Below, piece after piece: positions 44,228 through 52,662 of a stretch of 64,000 nt of DNA. Made by a program: the position numbers and the translations under genes. Under the pieces are notes generated by a model. That model saw only the letters and a program-made list of their open reading frames with translations, was not told where the DNA came from and did no database searches. The stretch comes from Azophilus sp965221465 (GTDB taxonomy: Bacteria > Pseudomonadota > Gammaproteobacteria > Pseudomonadales > Azotimanducaceae): positions 2,108,001 through 2,172,000 of the forward strand of contig OZ244892.1 in the NCBI GenBank assembly GCA_965221465.1, written 5' to 3'. Position 1 is the first letter of the stretch. Each line of letters begins with the position of its first letter.

Positions 44228-45369
44228 GCGTCCCTTTCCAGTTCGGCGATCAGCTCGCTGCCCAACACGCCCTGGCGCCACCCGAGATAGGTTTCCGACA
44301 GGGAACCGGTGGCGCGCCAGGTGCGGATGCACGCTTCCAGGTCCCGCTGACGCGCCAGCAGTTCCGGGGCCATGCCCAGATTCTGCGCGTGCCGGCGCCC
44401 GATCTCCCGCAGCCGCTTGAGCAGCCTGCCCTGCCTTTGACTCAGGGGCTTCGGGATGGCCGCCTCCGGCGCGGCTTCGAGCCCGGCTTCGTGTGCTTGG
44501 ATCAACGCCTGCCCGTAACGCCGCGCGACACGCGGCGGCAGACGACCCCGAACCTCGGCTGCACCGAGCACGGGCTGCTGTGCGAATTCGAGCAGGTGTT
44601 CGTCCCAGACGATGCGGTTGCGCGGCACGTCCTCTTCCATGGCGCGCAACTCACGCCACTCGCAGAGCGATTTGAGTACGGCCAGTTGCCCGCCGTCGAG
44701 TTTCCAGGCCTTCTTTACGCCCGTGAAATAGGACGACGGTTCCCGGGGTGCGTAACGTCCCCGGCGCTGCATGTCTTCCAGGAACCACTGCCAGCGGCCG
44801 GCGGCTTCGAGCCTGGCCTCGAGCACCCGCTGCATTTCGACGAGATAGGCCACGTCTTCCCGGGCATAGCGAATCTGCTCCTCGGACAACGGGCGCTGCA
44901 GCCAGTCTGACCGGGTGTGGTGCTTGGGCAGGGTCACCCCGAGCAGCGACTCCGCCAGGTTCGCATAGCTCATGCTGAAATCCTCCCATAGGAAGGCGGC
45001 GGCAATCTGTGTATCGAACAGGTTTCGGGGACGCACGTTCAGGTGCCTGTAGAGGAGTTCCAGGTCTTCGGAACAGGCATGCATGACCTTTACCGTATCG
45101 GGGTCGTTCAGCACATCGACGAGGGGGGCGAAGTCGTCGACGGCAAGCGGGTCGACCAGCCAGGTCGCAGACCCGGCGGCCACCTGGTAGAGGCCCGGAA
45201 TGGGGAAAAAGGTGTCGGTGCGCTGAAACTCGGTATCGATACCGATGACACCGCGCCACCGGCCCGCCGCTTGCGCCAGTTCCGCTGCGGAGGCGACCCA
45301 CACGCAGCGGCTCGGCTCCTCAGCCGAGACGGCGGCGCCCCTGCAGGGCATGCACGATGGTTCCGCCAT
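44224..45369 (-). CDS. rnd: Ribonuclease D
   Basis: 3'-5' exoribonuclease that trims tRNA precursors; about 381 residues. DEDD motifs: IDTEFQRTDTFFP, HACSEDLELLYRHL, LFDTQIAAAFLW and YAREDVAYLVEMQ. An HRDC domain follows (VLKSLCEWRELRAMEEDVPR). ATG 45369 has GGAG eight bases upstream but lies inside recR; ATG 45351 is an alternative. The roughly 50-base overlap with recR implies shared transcription with dnaX-ybaB-recR. Confidence 0.93.
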   Translation of the reverse strand: MAEPSCMPCRGAAVSAEEPSRCVWVASAAELAQAAGRWRGVIGIDTEFQRTDTFFPIPGLYQVAAGSATWLVDPLAVDDFAPLVDVLNDPDTVKVMHACSEDLELLYRHLNVRPRNLFDTQIAAAFLWEDFSMSYANLAESLLGVTLPKHHTRSDWLQRPLSEEQIRYAREDVAYLVEMQRVLEARLEAAGRWQWFLEDMQRRGRYAPREPSSYFTGVKKAWKLDGGQLAVLKSLCEWRELRAMEEDVPRNRIVWDEHLLEFAQQPVLGAAEVRGRLPPRVARRYGQALIQAHEAGLEAAPEAAIPKPLSQRQGRLLKRLREIGRRHAQNLGMAPELLARQRDLEACIRTWRATGSLSETYLGWRQGVLGSELIAELERDA

Positions 45370-45922
45370 CCGCGTACTCCAGTTCGCCGCCGATCGGCAC
45401 CCCGTGTGCGATACGGCTGATGTCTGCCACCTCGTTGCCGAGCAGGCCCGCAATGTAGTGGGCGGTGGCTTCGCCTTCCACCGTGGGGTTGGTTGCCAGA
45501 ATGACTTCCCGCACATCGAGCGCCTTGACCCGGGCAGCCAGCTTGTCGAGGGCGAGGTCTTCCGGCCCCACGCCATCGATGGGCGAGAGCCGCCCGTTCA
45601 GCACGAAGTACCGGCCCCGGAAACCGCCGGCCTGTTCGATGGCCAGGATGTCCGCCGGCGATTCCACCACGCACAGCACCGCATCGTCCCGGTTCTCATC
45701 GGCGCAAAGGCGGCATTGCCCGGCTTCCGAGAGCGTCCGGCAGCCCTCGCAATGGGCGACCTGCTCCACGGCCGCCGACAGCGCTTCGGCCAGAGCCAGC
45801 CCGCCTTCCCGGTTCCGCTGCAGTATATCGAGCGCCATGCGCTGGGCGCTTTTCGGGCCGACGCCGGGCAACACCTGGAACGCGGCAATCAGCCCGTCGA
45901 TCAGGGGGCTCAACACGGTCAA
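45320..45922 (-). CDS. recR: Recombination mediator protein RecR
   Basis: Zinc-containing clamp that loads RecA on gapped DNA with RecO and RecF; 200 residues. LPGVGPKSAQRMALDIL is the helix-hairpin-helix, CEGCRTLSEAGQCRLC the zinc finger, and CVVESPADILAIEQAG opens the Toprim domain. TTG 45922 overlaps the ybaB stop (TTGA); GTG 45916 is also possible. Confidence 0.96.
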   Translation of the reverse strand: MTVLSPLIDGLIAAFQVLPGVGPKSAQRMALDILQRNREGGLALAEALSAAVEQVAHCEGCRTLSEAGQCRLCADENRDDAVLCVVESPADILAIEQAGGFRGRYFVLNGRLSPIDGVGPEDLALDKLAARVKALDVREVILATNPTVEGEATAHYIAGLLGNEVADISRIAHGVPIGGELEYADGGTIVHALQGRRRLG

Positions 45923-46242
45923 AAAGGCAACTTGTCGAGCGGCAGCCCGAACCCGCCGGCAAGCCCTGACATCTTTTCGGTTCTTGCGGAGTCGACCCGG
46001 CGCGCGCCGTCATTGAAGGCCGCGGCGATCAGGTCTTCGAGCACTTCCCGGCCCTCGTCGAGAACGGCCGGGTCGATGTGCACGCGATTAACTTCGTGGG
46101 ACCCGTTCAGCACGACCCGGACCAGGCCTGCACCGCTCTCGCCGGTGACTTCCAGCGATGCAATCTCGGCCTGCAACTCCTCGACTTTCTGTTGAACCTG
46201 CTGGGCCTGCTTGAACAGGTCACCGAAGCCTTTGAAGCTCAT
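45919..46242 (-). CDS. ybaB: YbaB/EbfC nucleoid-associated protein
   Basis: 107 residues, dimeric DNA-binding protein. FGDLFKQAQQVQQKVEELQA is the N-terminal helix, followed by the beta region VRVVLNGSHEVNRVHIDPAV and a C-terminal helix. ATG overlaps the dnaX stop (ATGA), the usual dnaX-ybaB-recR arrangement. Confidence 0.95.
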   Translation of the reverse strand: MSFKGFGDLFKQAQQVQQKVEELQAEIASLEVTGESGAGLVRVVLNGSHEVNRVHIDPAVLDEGREVLEDLIAAAFNDGARRVDSARTEKMSGLAGGFGLPLDKLPF

Positions 46243-47948
46243 CGGGCCGCCTCCTGCACGCCGGCGCCGCCCGGGTCGAGGGGACGCACCGATTCCAGTT
46301 CACCGTCGAAGGCATCGATGAGCGAGCGCACCGTGGCGTTCTCCTCGAGTTGCCGCCGAGCCGCCGCCGATCGTTCGTGTTCGAGCCGCTCGTTGCGTTG
46401 CGCCGGCGTTTCGTCTTCCGGCTCGCCAATGTCGATCACGAGGCGAACGGGTTCGCCGAGAAACTTCGCCAGAGCCGATTCCACACTCCCGGTTTCCCCC
46501 CCGTGCAGCAACGACTCGTGCTTCCTGTCGAGCAGCAGCCGGCAACGGCCGGCGTCGCGCTCGACGAGAACCGAATGCTCCGCAAGCATGCGGTCCGGGC
46601 CTTTCAGGCCGAGCTTCTCCACCATCGAGTACCACTCCCCGCACAGGCCGTTGCCGGACGCTCGAGGTGCGCCCGGCAATTCGGCGGACGCGTCCCCGGA
46701 CCGTTCCCGAACCGGAGGCGGCGGTTCATCGGCATTCTTGGGGCGTTCGCCGACAGTCGCACCATCGAAATCGTCGGCAGCGGCAGCGCCCGCCTGCCGG
46801 TTCGGCTGACCCCGCTCGCTACCGGCACCTTCCTGCGCGGGCCTGTCCGCCCCGTCGGACGGCGACTCCGCCGTCGCGGCAGGTATGCGCGCCGCCGTGC
46901 CTGCGTCCGGCGCAAACGCCAGCATGCGTAGCAACGTCATCTCGAAACAGGTTTTGGGGTCGGGGCCGATGTGCAGGTCCCGGTAGCCGATGAGTGCAAT
47001 CTGGTAATAGAGTTGCACGGCTTCCGCGCTCAGAGCACCCGCCTCGGCCTCCCCGAGGGCCTCGCCGACCGCCATGCCGTGCAACGCTTCGAGCAGTTCG
47101 GTGAGCACCGAACCGAAATCCGCCGACTTTTCCGCAAGGGCCTCGCTGACAGCAAGCACCCGCCGCGGGTCGCCGCCGGCTAGCGCTTCGAGCACCGCTG
47201 CGGTTTCGTCGCGGCCGGCTGCCCCCACCATGGCGGCGACATCCGTGGCGGTGAGCGTGCCCTGTCGGTAGGCGATCGCCTGATCGGTGATGGACAGGGC
47301 ATCGCGCATGCTGCCCCGGGCCGACCTGGCAATGATGTGCACTGCTTCCGGTTCGAATTCGACGCCCTCCCCGGTCAGCACCTCGCCGATATACCGCCCG
47401 ATCTCGTCGCGGCCGATATTCTTCAACTGAAACTGCAGACAGCGCGACAGTACCGTGACGGGCACTTTTCTGGGATCGGTGGTCGCGAGCAGGAACTTGA
47501 CGTGCTCGGGGGGTTCTTCGAGCGTCTTCAGGAAGGCGTTGAAGCTCGACGCGGAAAGCATGTGCACCTCGTCGATCAGGTACACCTTGAACCGCCCCCG
47601 GCTCGGCAGGTACTGGGCGTTTTCCAGCAGTTCCCGGGTGTCGTCGACCCGGGTGCGGGACGCAGCATCCACCTCGATCAGGTCGATGAACCGGTTCTCC
47701 TCGACCTCCGTGCAGATCGAGCAGGACCCGCAGGGCGTCGAGGACACCCCCGCCTCGCAATTCAGGCTCTTGGCGAGAATGCGGGCGATGGTGGTCTTGC
47801 CGACGCCACGGGTGCCGGTAAAGAGATACGCATGGTGGATTCGGCCCGTATCGAGCCCGTTGGACAGTGCCCGGACCACATGATCCTGACCGACGAGATC
47901 GTTGAAACCCCTGGGACGCAGGCGCCTGGCTAGCACTTGGTAGCTCAT
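46239..47948 (-). CDS. dnaX: DNA polymerase III subunits gamma and tau
   Basis: Clamp-loader ATPase, 569 residues. Walker A TGTRGVGKTTIARILAKSLN, zinc module CGSCSICTE with preceding Cys, Walker B YLIDEVHMLSASSFNAFLKT, and the SRC motif in VLSRCLQF. An Ala/Gly/Glu-rich linker spans about 375-450, then the tau C-terminal domain. I looked for an A-rich slippery site for a gamma frameshift and saw none obvious. ATG 47948 (MSYQVLARRLRP) is the universal start. Confidence 0.96.
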   Translation of the reverse strand: MSYQVLARRLRPRGFNDLVGQDHVVRALSNGLDTGRIHHAYLFTGTRGVGKTTIARILAKSLNCEAGVSSTPCGSCSICTEVEENRFIDLIEVDAASRTRVDDTRELLENAQYLPSRGRFKVYLIDEVHMLSASSFNAFLKTLEEPPEHVKFLLATTDPRKVPVTVLSRCLQFQLKNIGRDEIGRYIGEVLTGEGVEFEPEAVHIIARSARGSMRDALSITDQAIAYRQGTLTATDVAAMVGAAGRDETAAVLEALAGGDPRRVLAVSEALAEKSADFGSVLTELLEALHGMAVGEALGEAEAGALSAEAVQLYYQIALIGYRDLHIGPDPKTCFEMTLLRMLAFAPDAGTAARIPAATAESPSDGADRPAQEGAGSERGQPNRQAGAAAADDFDGATVGERPKNADEPPPPVRERSGDASAELPGAPRASGNGLCGEWYSMVEKLGLKGPDRMLAEHSVLVERDAGRCRLLLDRKHESLLHGGETGSVESALAKFLGEPVRLVIDIGEPEDETPAQRNERLEHERSAAARRQLEENATVRSLIDAFDGELESVRPLDPGGAGVQEAAR

Positions 47949-48114
47949 CGCGGCTATTCTAGCAGCCCGTGGCAAAAGTCCACCCGCATTCGAACGCCGT
48001 TGCGTCCCGCCCCACTGCGATCTGGTGCGAGTGGCGCCCCGATGTCGGTTGGAGGCGCTCGCCGATCCCGCCGCTTGACGGATTGCGTCTCGCCGGCAAT
48101 GCGGACATCCACTA

Positions 48115-48900
48115 ATGAGCTTTCAGGCTGAACGCCTGATCGTCGGCCACCGGGGCGCCGCGGGGCTGGCTCCGGAGAACACGTTGGCCGGCTTCTCGAC
48201 GGCTGTCTCGCTCGGCGTTGACGCCGTCGAACTGGACGTGCACTGCGTCCACGGCCGGCTCCTGGTCATTCATGACGACCACCTCGACCGAACCACGTCC
48301 GGAAAAGGTGAACTCAAGGGCCTCGGGATCGCGGCGTTGCGGGCGCTCGATGCGGGCGGCGGTCAATCGATTCCGTTTCTCGAAGAGGTCTTCGATGCCC
48401 TGCCCCCGGCCGTGGGCATCAACGTGGAACTCAAGGGGCCCCGAACCGCCGAGCCTGTACTCGCCATGCTGCGAAACAGCCAGGGCTCAGCGCGGGACGT
48501 GCTGGTATCCGCCTTCGACCTGGACGAGTTGCGACACTTCGTCGACCTCGCCGGCATCCGTCACCAACTTCCTGCTGCGCACGCCAATGCACTCGCGACG
48601 AAAGTCGGTGACGGATGCGGGCTGGCCGGCAGCCGCTTCATGGTGGCGCCGCTTTTCGACCGTTGGAACAAGAACCTGTTGGAAGTTGCCACCGCTCTGG
48701 GCGCCTGGTCGGTAAACCTGAGCGTCCGCGCGGCAACCCGGCAGCGGATTGCCGAAGCGCGGGCACGGGGATTCCGGGTGCTGGTCTATACGGTGAACGA
48801 CCCGGCTATTGCCGAACGGCTGTTCTCCTGGGGAGCAAGCGGAATATTCACCGACTTTCCCGATCGCATGATCGGCCGAGTCGCTCCGGCCAGGGAGTGA
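48115..48900 (+). CDS. Glycerophosphodiester phosphodiesterase with in-frame R1 insert
   Basis: TIM-barrel GDPD, 261 residues; hydrolyses glycerophosphodiesters to glycerol-3-phosphate and an alcohol. Active site: GHRGAAGLAPENT (H12, R13, E21), VELDVH (E39, D41) and H53 in VIHDDHLDRTTSGKG. Residues about 147-170 (GIRHQLPAAHANALATKVGD) are a translated 72-base R1 repeat. Removing them leaves about 237 residues, normal for UgpQ-type enzymes, and the flanking barrel sequence is continuous (FDLDELRHFVDL... then FDRWNKNLLEVATALG). The insert falls on a surface-loop position between strands. Whether the enzyme remains active is unknown. Confidence 0.9.
   Translation: MSFQAERLIVGHRGAAGLAPENTLAGFSTAVSLGVDAVELDVHCVHGRLLVIHDDHLDRTTSGKGELKGLGIAALRALDAGGGQSIPFLEEVFDALPPAVGINVELKGPRTAEPVLAMLRNSQGSARDVLVSAFDLDELRHFVDLAGIRHQLPAAHANALATKVGDGCGLAGSRFMVAPLFDRWNKNLLEVATALGAWSVNLSVRAATRQRIAEARARGFRVLVYTVNDPAIAERLFSWGASGIFTDFPDRMIGRVAPARE
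48552..48623. repeat. R1 repeat, short form, inside the GDPD gene
   Basis: GCATCCGTCACCAACTTCCT and AAAGTCGGTGACGGATGCGG are inverted ends; total 72 bases, a multiple of three. The same deletion junction as in the short copies at 3036 and 31635. Translated in frame without a stop. Confidence 0.93.
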
Positions 48901-48919
48901 AGCGTTGCTTCGATCCGGC

Positions 48920-49147
48920 TCAATTGTGCTCGAGATCGGCAATCTGGTCGGAAAGGCGAAATTTCCGGTCGGTGACGATCTTTTCCAGAACTTCGATGCG
49001 TTCCCTTATCTCGTGCAATTCCTCGCGCACGTCATCGTCCACTTGCGCGCCGAGCTGACGCTGGCGGAACCGAATGTACCTGCTGGCTACCCCCGCGCTG
49101 CAGGAGATCAGCACGATCAGCACCACCATCAAGAATACGCCTTCCAT
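48920..49147 (-). CDS. PspB-like small membrane protein
   Basis: 75 residues: an N-terminal membrane helix (GVFLMVVLIVLISCSAGVAS), a basic boundary (RYIRFRQRQ) and a charged coiled coil (ELHEIRERIEVLEKIVTDRK). This is the PspB layout, and pspB itself lies 1.2 kb away in the same direction. It may be a paralogue extending the phage-shock operon; pspC ends 139 bases upstream. Family assignment is by architecture. Confidence 0.65.
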   Translation of the reverse strand: MEGVFLMVVLIVLISCSAGVASRYIRFRQRQLGAQVDDDVREELHEIRERIEVLEKIVTDRKFRLSDQIADLEHN

Positions 49148-49286
49148 TTTCGTTCGCTCCCATTTCCTGTCGACCGACTCCGAAGAGTGCGGTGTTGTTG
49201 CTTCGGAATCCGTTACCCTGACGGCAGCCCGGATGGCGCCGCTCAACGCGTGCTCCCGCTGCCATGTCACTAATGCACACTGCGGT

Positions 49287-50066
49287 TCAGCGAGCCGTAC
49301 CAGAGGCGTTTCCCGGGGCCTTGCCCGCCAGCTTGTTCAGTTCCTTCTGCAACTCGTATTGCCCCGAGGTGACGTGCGACTCGATGCGCCGCAACCGCAG
49401 CTCCGCTTGCGTCAACGTTTCCCGCAGGGTGCGGAGGCTGCGCCGGGGCGACAGTTGCGGGCCCAGCTCAGGGGCGGGAGACGTATGGTCTTCCTCCCGC
49501 GGTGAATCCCCACCCCCATCCCGCGCATCCCGGTCCGGGGGCGGGCTCAGCAGGAAATAGAGAATCCAGTAGGCGGGGAACACGATGCTGGGAATGAAGA
49601 TGAGGCCGGTGACCGCCACGCAGCGCACCACCCAGACTTCCGCCCCGAAATAGGTGGCAATCCCGGCACATACGCCTGCGATCCTTGCGCGTTCGGGGTT
49701 CCTGTAAAGCTTGCGGGACGCCGCAGCAACGTTGCTGTCTTCGCGGGAAGAGCGGCGACGGCTTTCGCGGCGAGAGTGACGGCGGCGCTTGCTGCGTCGG
49801 CCTGGGCGCCGCCGGTCGCTACCCTCACCGCGTTCCTCCCATTCCTCGCGCTGCTCGCGAGACGAGCGCCGTGACCCGGCGGAACGGGCGCCCCACAGTT
49901 CGCGTTCAAGCGCTGCGGCGGCCTGCTCGACGAAGGACGCTGCGCGACCTGCAAATCCTCCGACTGCCGTGTCGGCCAACTCGCGGACCGCCTTGTCCAG
50001 GCGATTCAGGGCCGCCTGCAGGTCCGGGGGCAACTTCTCATCCCGTTCTTTGCCGGGACCGCTCAT
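49287..50066 (-). CDS. pspC: Phage shock protein C with basic N-terminal extension
   Basis: 259 residues versus about 120 in E. coli. The PspC domain (KLYRNPERARIAGVCAGIAT then YFLLSPPP-type helix FPAYWILYFLLSPP) is central. In front is a unique stretch extremely rich in Arg and Ser (RRPGRRSKRRRHSRRESRRR). Behind it a coiled coil (RTLRETLTQAELRLRRIESH). PspC senses envelope stress with PspB and sequesters PspA. The Arg-rich part may bind anionic lipid or nucleic acid; that is inference. ATG overlaps pspB's stop. Confidence 0.88.
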   Translation of the reverse strand: MSGPGKERDEKLPPDLQAALNRLDKAVRELADTAVGGFAGRAASFVEQAAAALERELWGARSAGSRRSSREQREEWEERGEGSDRRRPGRRSKRRRHSRRESRRRSSREDSNVAAASRKLYRNPERARIAGVCAGIATYFGAEVWVVRCVAVTGLIFIPSIVFPAYWILYFLLSPPPDRDARDGGGDSPREEDHTSPAPELGPQLSPRRSLRTLRETLTQAELRLRRIESHVTSGQYELQKELNKLAGKAPGNASGTAR

Positions 50067-50314
50067 TGCCGACCCTCACTCATGCGGTCGCGCCATTCCG
50101 GCGTCTCCGAATCCAGAATCGCTTCCAGCGTCTCGATGCGTTCCGACATGCGCCCGGCCTGTAGAGCCAGCGCTTCGAGTTCCAGGCGCTCCTCTTCGGA
50201 GAGCGCACCCTGGGCCTGCTGCTTGCTGCGGTAGTGCATGAAGATCCAGATGGGCGCGACAACGGCCAGAAAGACGACTGCCGGTACGAACAAGGCAATA
50301 ACCACGCCGTCCAT
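50063..50314 (-). CDS. pspB: Phage shock protein B
   Basis: 83 residues; inner-membrane helix VVIALFVPAVVFLAVVAPIW then cytoplasmic coiled coil (SEEERLELEALALQAGRMSE). AGGAG lies five bases before ATG 50314, which nearly abuts the pspA stop. Partner of PspC in signalling to PspA. Confidence 0.92.
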   Translation of the reverse strand: MDGVVIALFVPAVVFLAVVAPIWIFMHYRSKQQAQGALSEEERLELEALALQAGRMSERIETLEAILDSETPEWRDRMSEGRQ

Positions 50315-50316
50315 GA

Positions 50317-51000
50317 TCACTCCTGACTGTTGTCGCCGTCCCGTTCACCACTCATCCTGGCCTTGAGTTCACGCAGCTCGTCCTCGATGACCTCACCGTG
50401 TTCCAACTCCGAGATCTCCTCGGCCAGTGTCTTGCGGCCCATATCATACGCTTCGATCTGGCCTTCGATGTCATCCATCTTCCGCTCGTAGAGTTCGAAG
50501 CGATGAATGGCATCGTCGACATTGTGTTCGCTCAGTTGCCTGCGCACCCCGAGCCGGGTCCTGGCAGCCTTGCCGCGCAGGACGATGGCGCTCTGGCGAG
50601 CCTTGGCATCCTTGATCTTGGCCTGCAGGGCGCCGACGTCGGTATTGAGCTTCTCGAGGGTCCGATCGACGATTTCGAGTTCCCGGGTGAGCGCTTGTGC
50701 CGCTTCCCGTGACTTGTTCCGTTCGCCCAGCGCTCCCTTGGCGAGGTCGTCGCGACCCTTGTCGACGGCGACTTCGGCCTTGCGCTCCCACTCTGCGGCT
50801 TCTGCGGTGTGCCACTCCTGGCGGCGGAGCAGTTCCTTGCGGTCCGCGATGGCTCGGGCGGACGTGGAACGCACCTCCACCAGGGCTTCTTCCATTTCCT
50901 GAATAATGAGCCGCACCATCTTTTCCGGGTCTTCCGCCTTGTCGAGCAGGGCATTGATGTTGGAATTGACGATGTCGGTCATGCGCGAAAAGATGGTCAT
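50317..51000 (-). CDS. pspA: Phage shock protein A
   Basis: Peripheral membrane ESCRT-III-like coiled-coil protein that stabilises damaged inner membrane and inhibits PspF; 227 residues. N-terminal amphipathic helix FSRMTDIVNSNINALLDKAE, followed by continuous helices (PEKMVRLIIQEMEEALVEVR). First gene of pspABC; divergent from pspF with a 279-base intergenic region. Confidence 0.96.
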   Translation of the reverse strand: MTIFSRMTDIVNSNINALLDKAEDPEKMVRLIIQEMEEALVEVRSTSARAIADRKELLRRQEWHTAEAAEWERKAEVAVDKGRDDLAKGALGERNKSREAAQALTRELEIVDRTLEKLNTDVGALQAKIKDAKARQSAIVLRGKAARTRLGVRRQLSEHNVDDAIHRFELYERKMDDIEGQIEAYDMGRKTLAEEISELEHGEVIEDELRELKARMSGERDGDNSQE

Positions 51001-51085
51001 GTTCGATCTGCCTCCTTGTGCATTGCCGATTGAGCGCCGCCCCTCGCCGAGGCCACCCCGAACCTGTCGGATGGAGCCGTCGGCC

Positions 51086-51119
51086 CGGTGTGGCATCCGG
51101 CATTCCGAATGCCGCACCG
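51086..51119. promoter_or_regulatory. Nested palindrome between pspA and pspF
   Basis: CGGTGTGGCAT (51086-51096) pairs with ATGCCGCACCG (51109-51119) with one mismatch. A perfect inner palindrome CGGCATT-CCG-AATGCCG (51098-51114) is nested in it. Located 86 bases upstream of pspA, where PspF upstream activation or IHF-type architecture would be expected. No T-run, so unlikely to be a terminator. Confidence 0.5.
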
Positions 51120-51150
51120 GGGGTTTGGCGTTCTGCCTTGCACAGCTACT

Positions 51151-51166
51151 AACAGGAATCGTGCCA
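51151..51166 (-). promoter_or_regulatory. Weak sigma-54 candidate for pspA
   Basis: On the minus strand: TGGCAC-GATTC-CTGTT. The -24 element is a perfect TGGCAC; the -12 element is CTGTT where TTGCA is expected. The psp operon is sigma-54 dependent in E. coli, which raises the prior, but the -12 mismatch keeps this tentative. Confidence 0.35.
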
Positions 51167-51279
51167 GCCCTGAAAACTCGTTGAAATTCCGTGCCTTGAG
51201 GGCGGAAGGGAGCGCCGGGCACGGCATCCTCGATGGCAACAGGTGGTTTGTAACGCCAATAGTTGGCAGAATTCGCGAC

Positions 51280-52362
51280 ATGCCTCTGGAACCGGAAAGG
51301 CTACTCGGCGAATCGCCCGCATTCCTGGGCGTGCTGGAAGCCGTCTCGCAGATCGCGCCGCTGGAAAAGCCGGTGCTGATTGTCGGCGAACGGGGTACCG
51401 GCAAGGAACTGATCGCCGAACGGCTGCATTACCTGTCGAATCGGTGGGAAGGTCACTATCTCAAGATGAACTGCGCAGCCATCGCCGATTCGCTGCTCGA
51501 GAGCGAACTGTTCGGCCACGAAGCGGGCGCATTCACCGGTGCGTCGCGCACCCACCACGGCCGCTTCGAACGGGCTCACGGCGGCACCCTGTTCCTGGAC
51601 GAACTGGCCAACACCTCGGCGCTGGTGCAGGAGAAGCTGCTGCGCGTCATCGAGTACGGCGAGTTCGAGCGCGTCGGCGGCAAGAAGACGCTGAATTGCG
51701 ATGTGCGGCTGGTGGCGGCCACCAACGAAGACCTGCCGCGCCTGGCGGACGCCGGAGAGTTTCGCCACGACCTGCTGGACCGGTTGGCATTCGATGTCAT
51801 CACCCTGCCGCCGCTCCGGGAGCGGCCGGGCGACGTTTCACTGCTGGCCGAGTATTTTGCGATCAACATGTCGGCAGAACTCGGGCGGGAGGTCTTTGCC
51901 GGGTTCTCACCAGCGGCGCGCGATGCCCTGCGTTCGTATTCGTGGCCCGGAAACGTGCGCGAGTTGAAGAACGTCGTCGAACGTTGCGTTTATCGGGCGG
52001 AGGCGGACGAATTGGTGGCGGACATCGTGTTCGACCCGTTCGAGTCGCCTTACCGGGCTTCGCTGCAGTCGGCCGATGGAGCGTCTTCGTTTGCGGGTAA
52101 CGCCGATGCCGAGGGCCCTGCGACACGGGACTCCGGAGCCGGAGCGGAGCCGCAAGGCGCTGGGCACGGGGTGCCGGCCGCCCCACAGCGAGAATTCCCG
52201 GTGGACTTGCGGCAGCAAGTGCGCGACTACGAGATCGCAGCCATTCATGACGCGCTCGCCGCGGCCCGACACAATCAGCGCAAGGCGGCTGAACTGCTGA
52301 AGCTGACCTACCACCAGTTCCGGGGCTACCTCAAGAAATACGACATCCTGAAGCAGGATTGA
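51280..52362 (+). CDS. pspF: Sigma-54 activator PspF
   Basis: AAA+ enhancer-binding protein without a receiver domain, 360 residues. ATG 51280 (MPLEPERLLGESPAF) fits; upstream frame is the intergenic region. Walker A is VGERGTGKELIAERLHYLSN, the sigma-54-contacting loop is GAFTGAS, Walker B is GGTLFLDELANTSALVQEKL. A variable Ala/Gly-rich linker leads to a Fis-type helix-turn-helix (NQRKAAELLKLTYHQFRGYL). Held inactive by PspA and divergent from it. Confidence 0.95.
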   Translation: MPLEPERLLGESPAFLGVLEAVSQIAPLEKPVLIVGERGTGKELIAERLHYLSNRWEGHYLKMNCAAIADSLLESELFGHEAGAFTGASRTHHGRFERAHGGTLFLDELANTSALVQEKLLRVIEYGEFERVGGKKTLNCDVRLVAATNEDLPRLADAGEFRHDLLDRLAFDVITLPPLRERPGDVSLLAEYFAINMSAELGREVFAGFSPAARDALRSYSWPGNVRELKNVVERCVYRAEADELVADIVFDPFESPYRASLQSADGASSFAGNADAEGPATRDSGAGAEPQGAGHGVPAAPQREFPVDLRQQVRDYEIAAIHDALAAARHNQRKAAELLKLTYHQFRGYLKKYDILKQD

Positions 52363-52425
52363 AGCCGGCCCTCGATTTCGCTCGCTCACCCAACGTGCCC
52401 CCAACCCGGTATACTCCGCCCTCCC

Positions 52426-52515
52426 GGAGAGGTGGCCGAGCGGCTGAAGGCGCTCCCCTGCTAAGGGAGTATGGGGTGACACTCATCGAGGGTTCGAATC
52501 CCTCCCTCTCCGCCA
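52426..52515 (+). tRNA. tRNA-Ser (GCT)
   Basis: Class II tRNA, 90 bases with encoded CCA. Acceptor GGAGAGG pairs with CCTCTCC, discriminator G. The anticodon stem CTCCC/GGGAG encloses CTGCTAA, anticodon GCT. A long variable arm (TATGGGGTGACACTCATC) and T-arm GGGTTCGAATCCC fit Ser. Confidence 0.97.
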
Positions 52516-52662
52516 ATAAGTCAATTGGTTAGATCACTGCAGGATCGACGGAGGGCAATCGATGACCGCCGAGGCGACGAGCGTGGCGCGTCCTCCTTCG
52601 GGTCCAATGAGGGCGGCATGGCCGCGTTCGAGATGCGTCGGTCCAAGTACGGATTCTAGGGC

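Noticed and set aside
46239..47948. Programmed frameshift in dnaX giving a separate gamma subunit
   Set aside because: No A-rich slippery heptamer with a following hairpin was seen.
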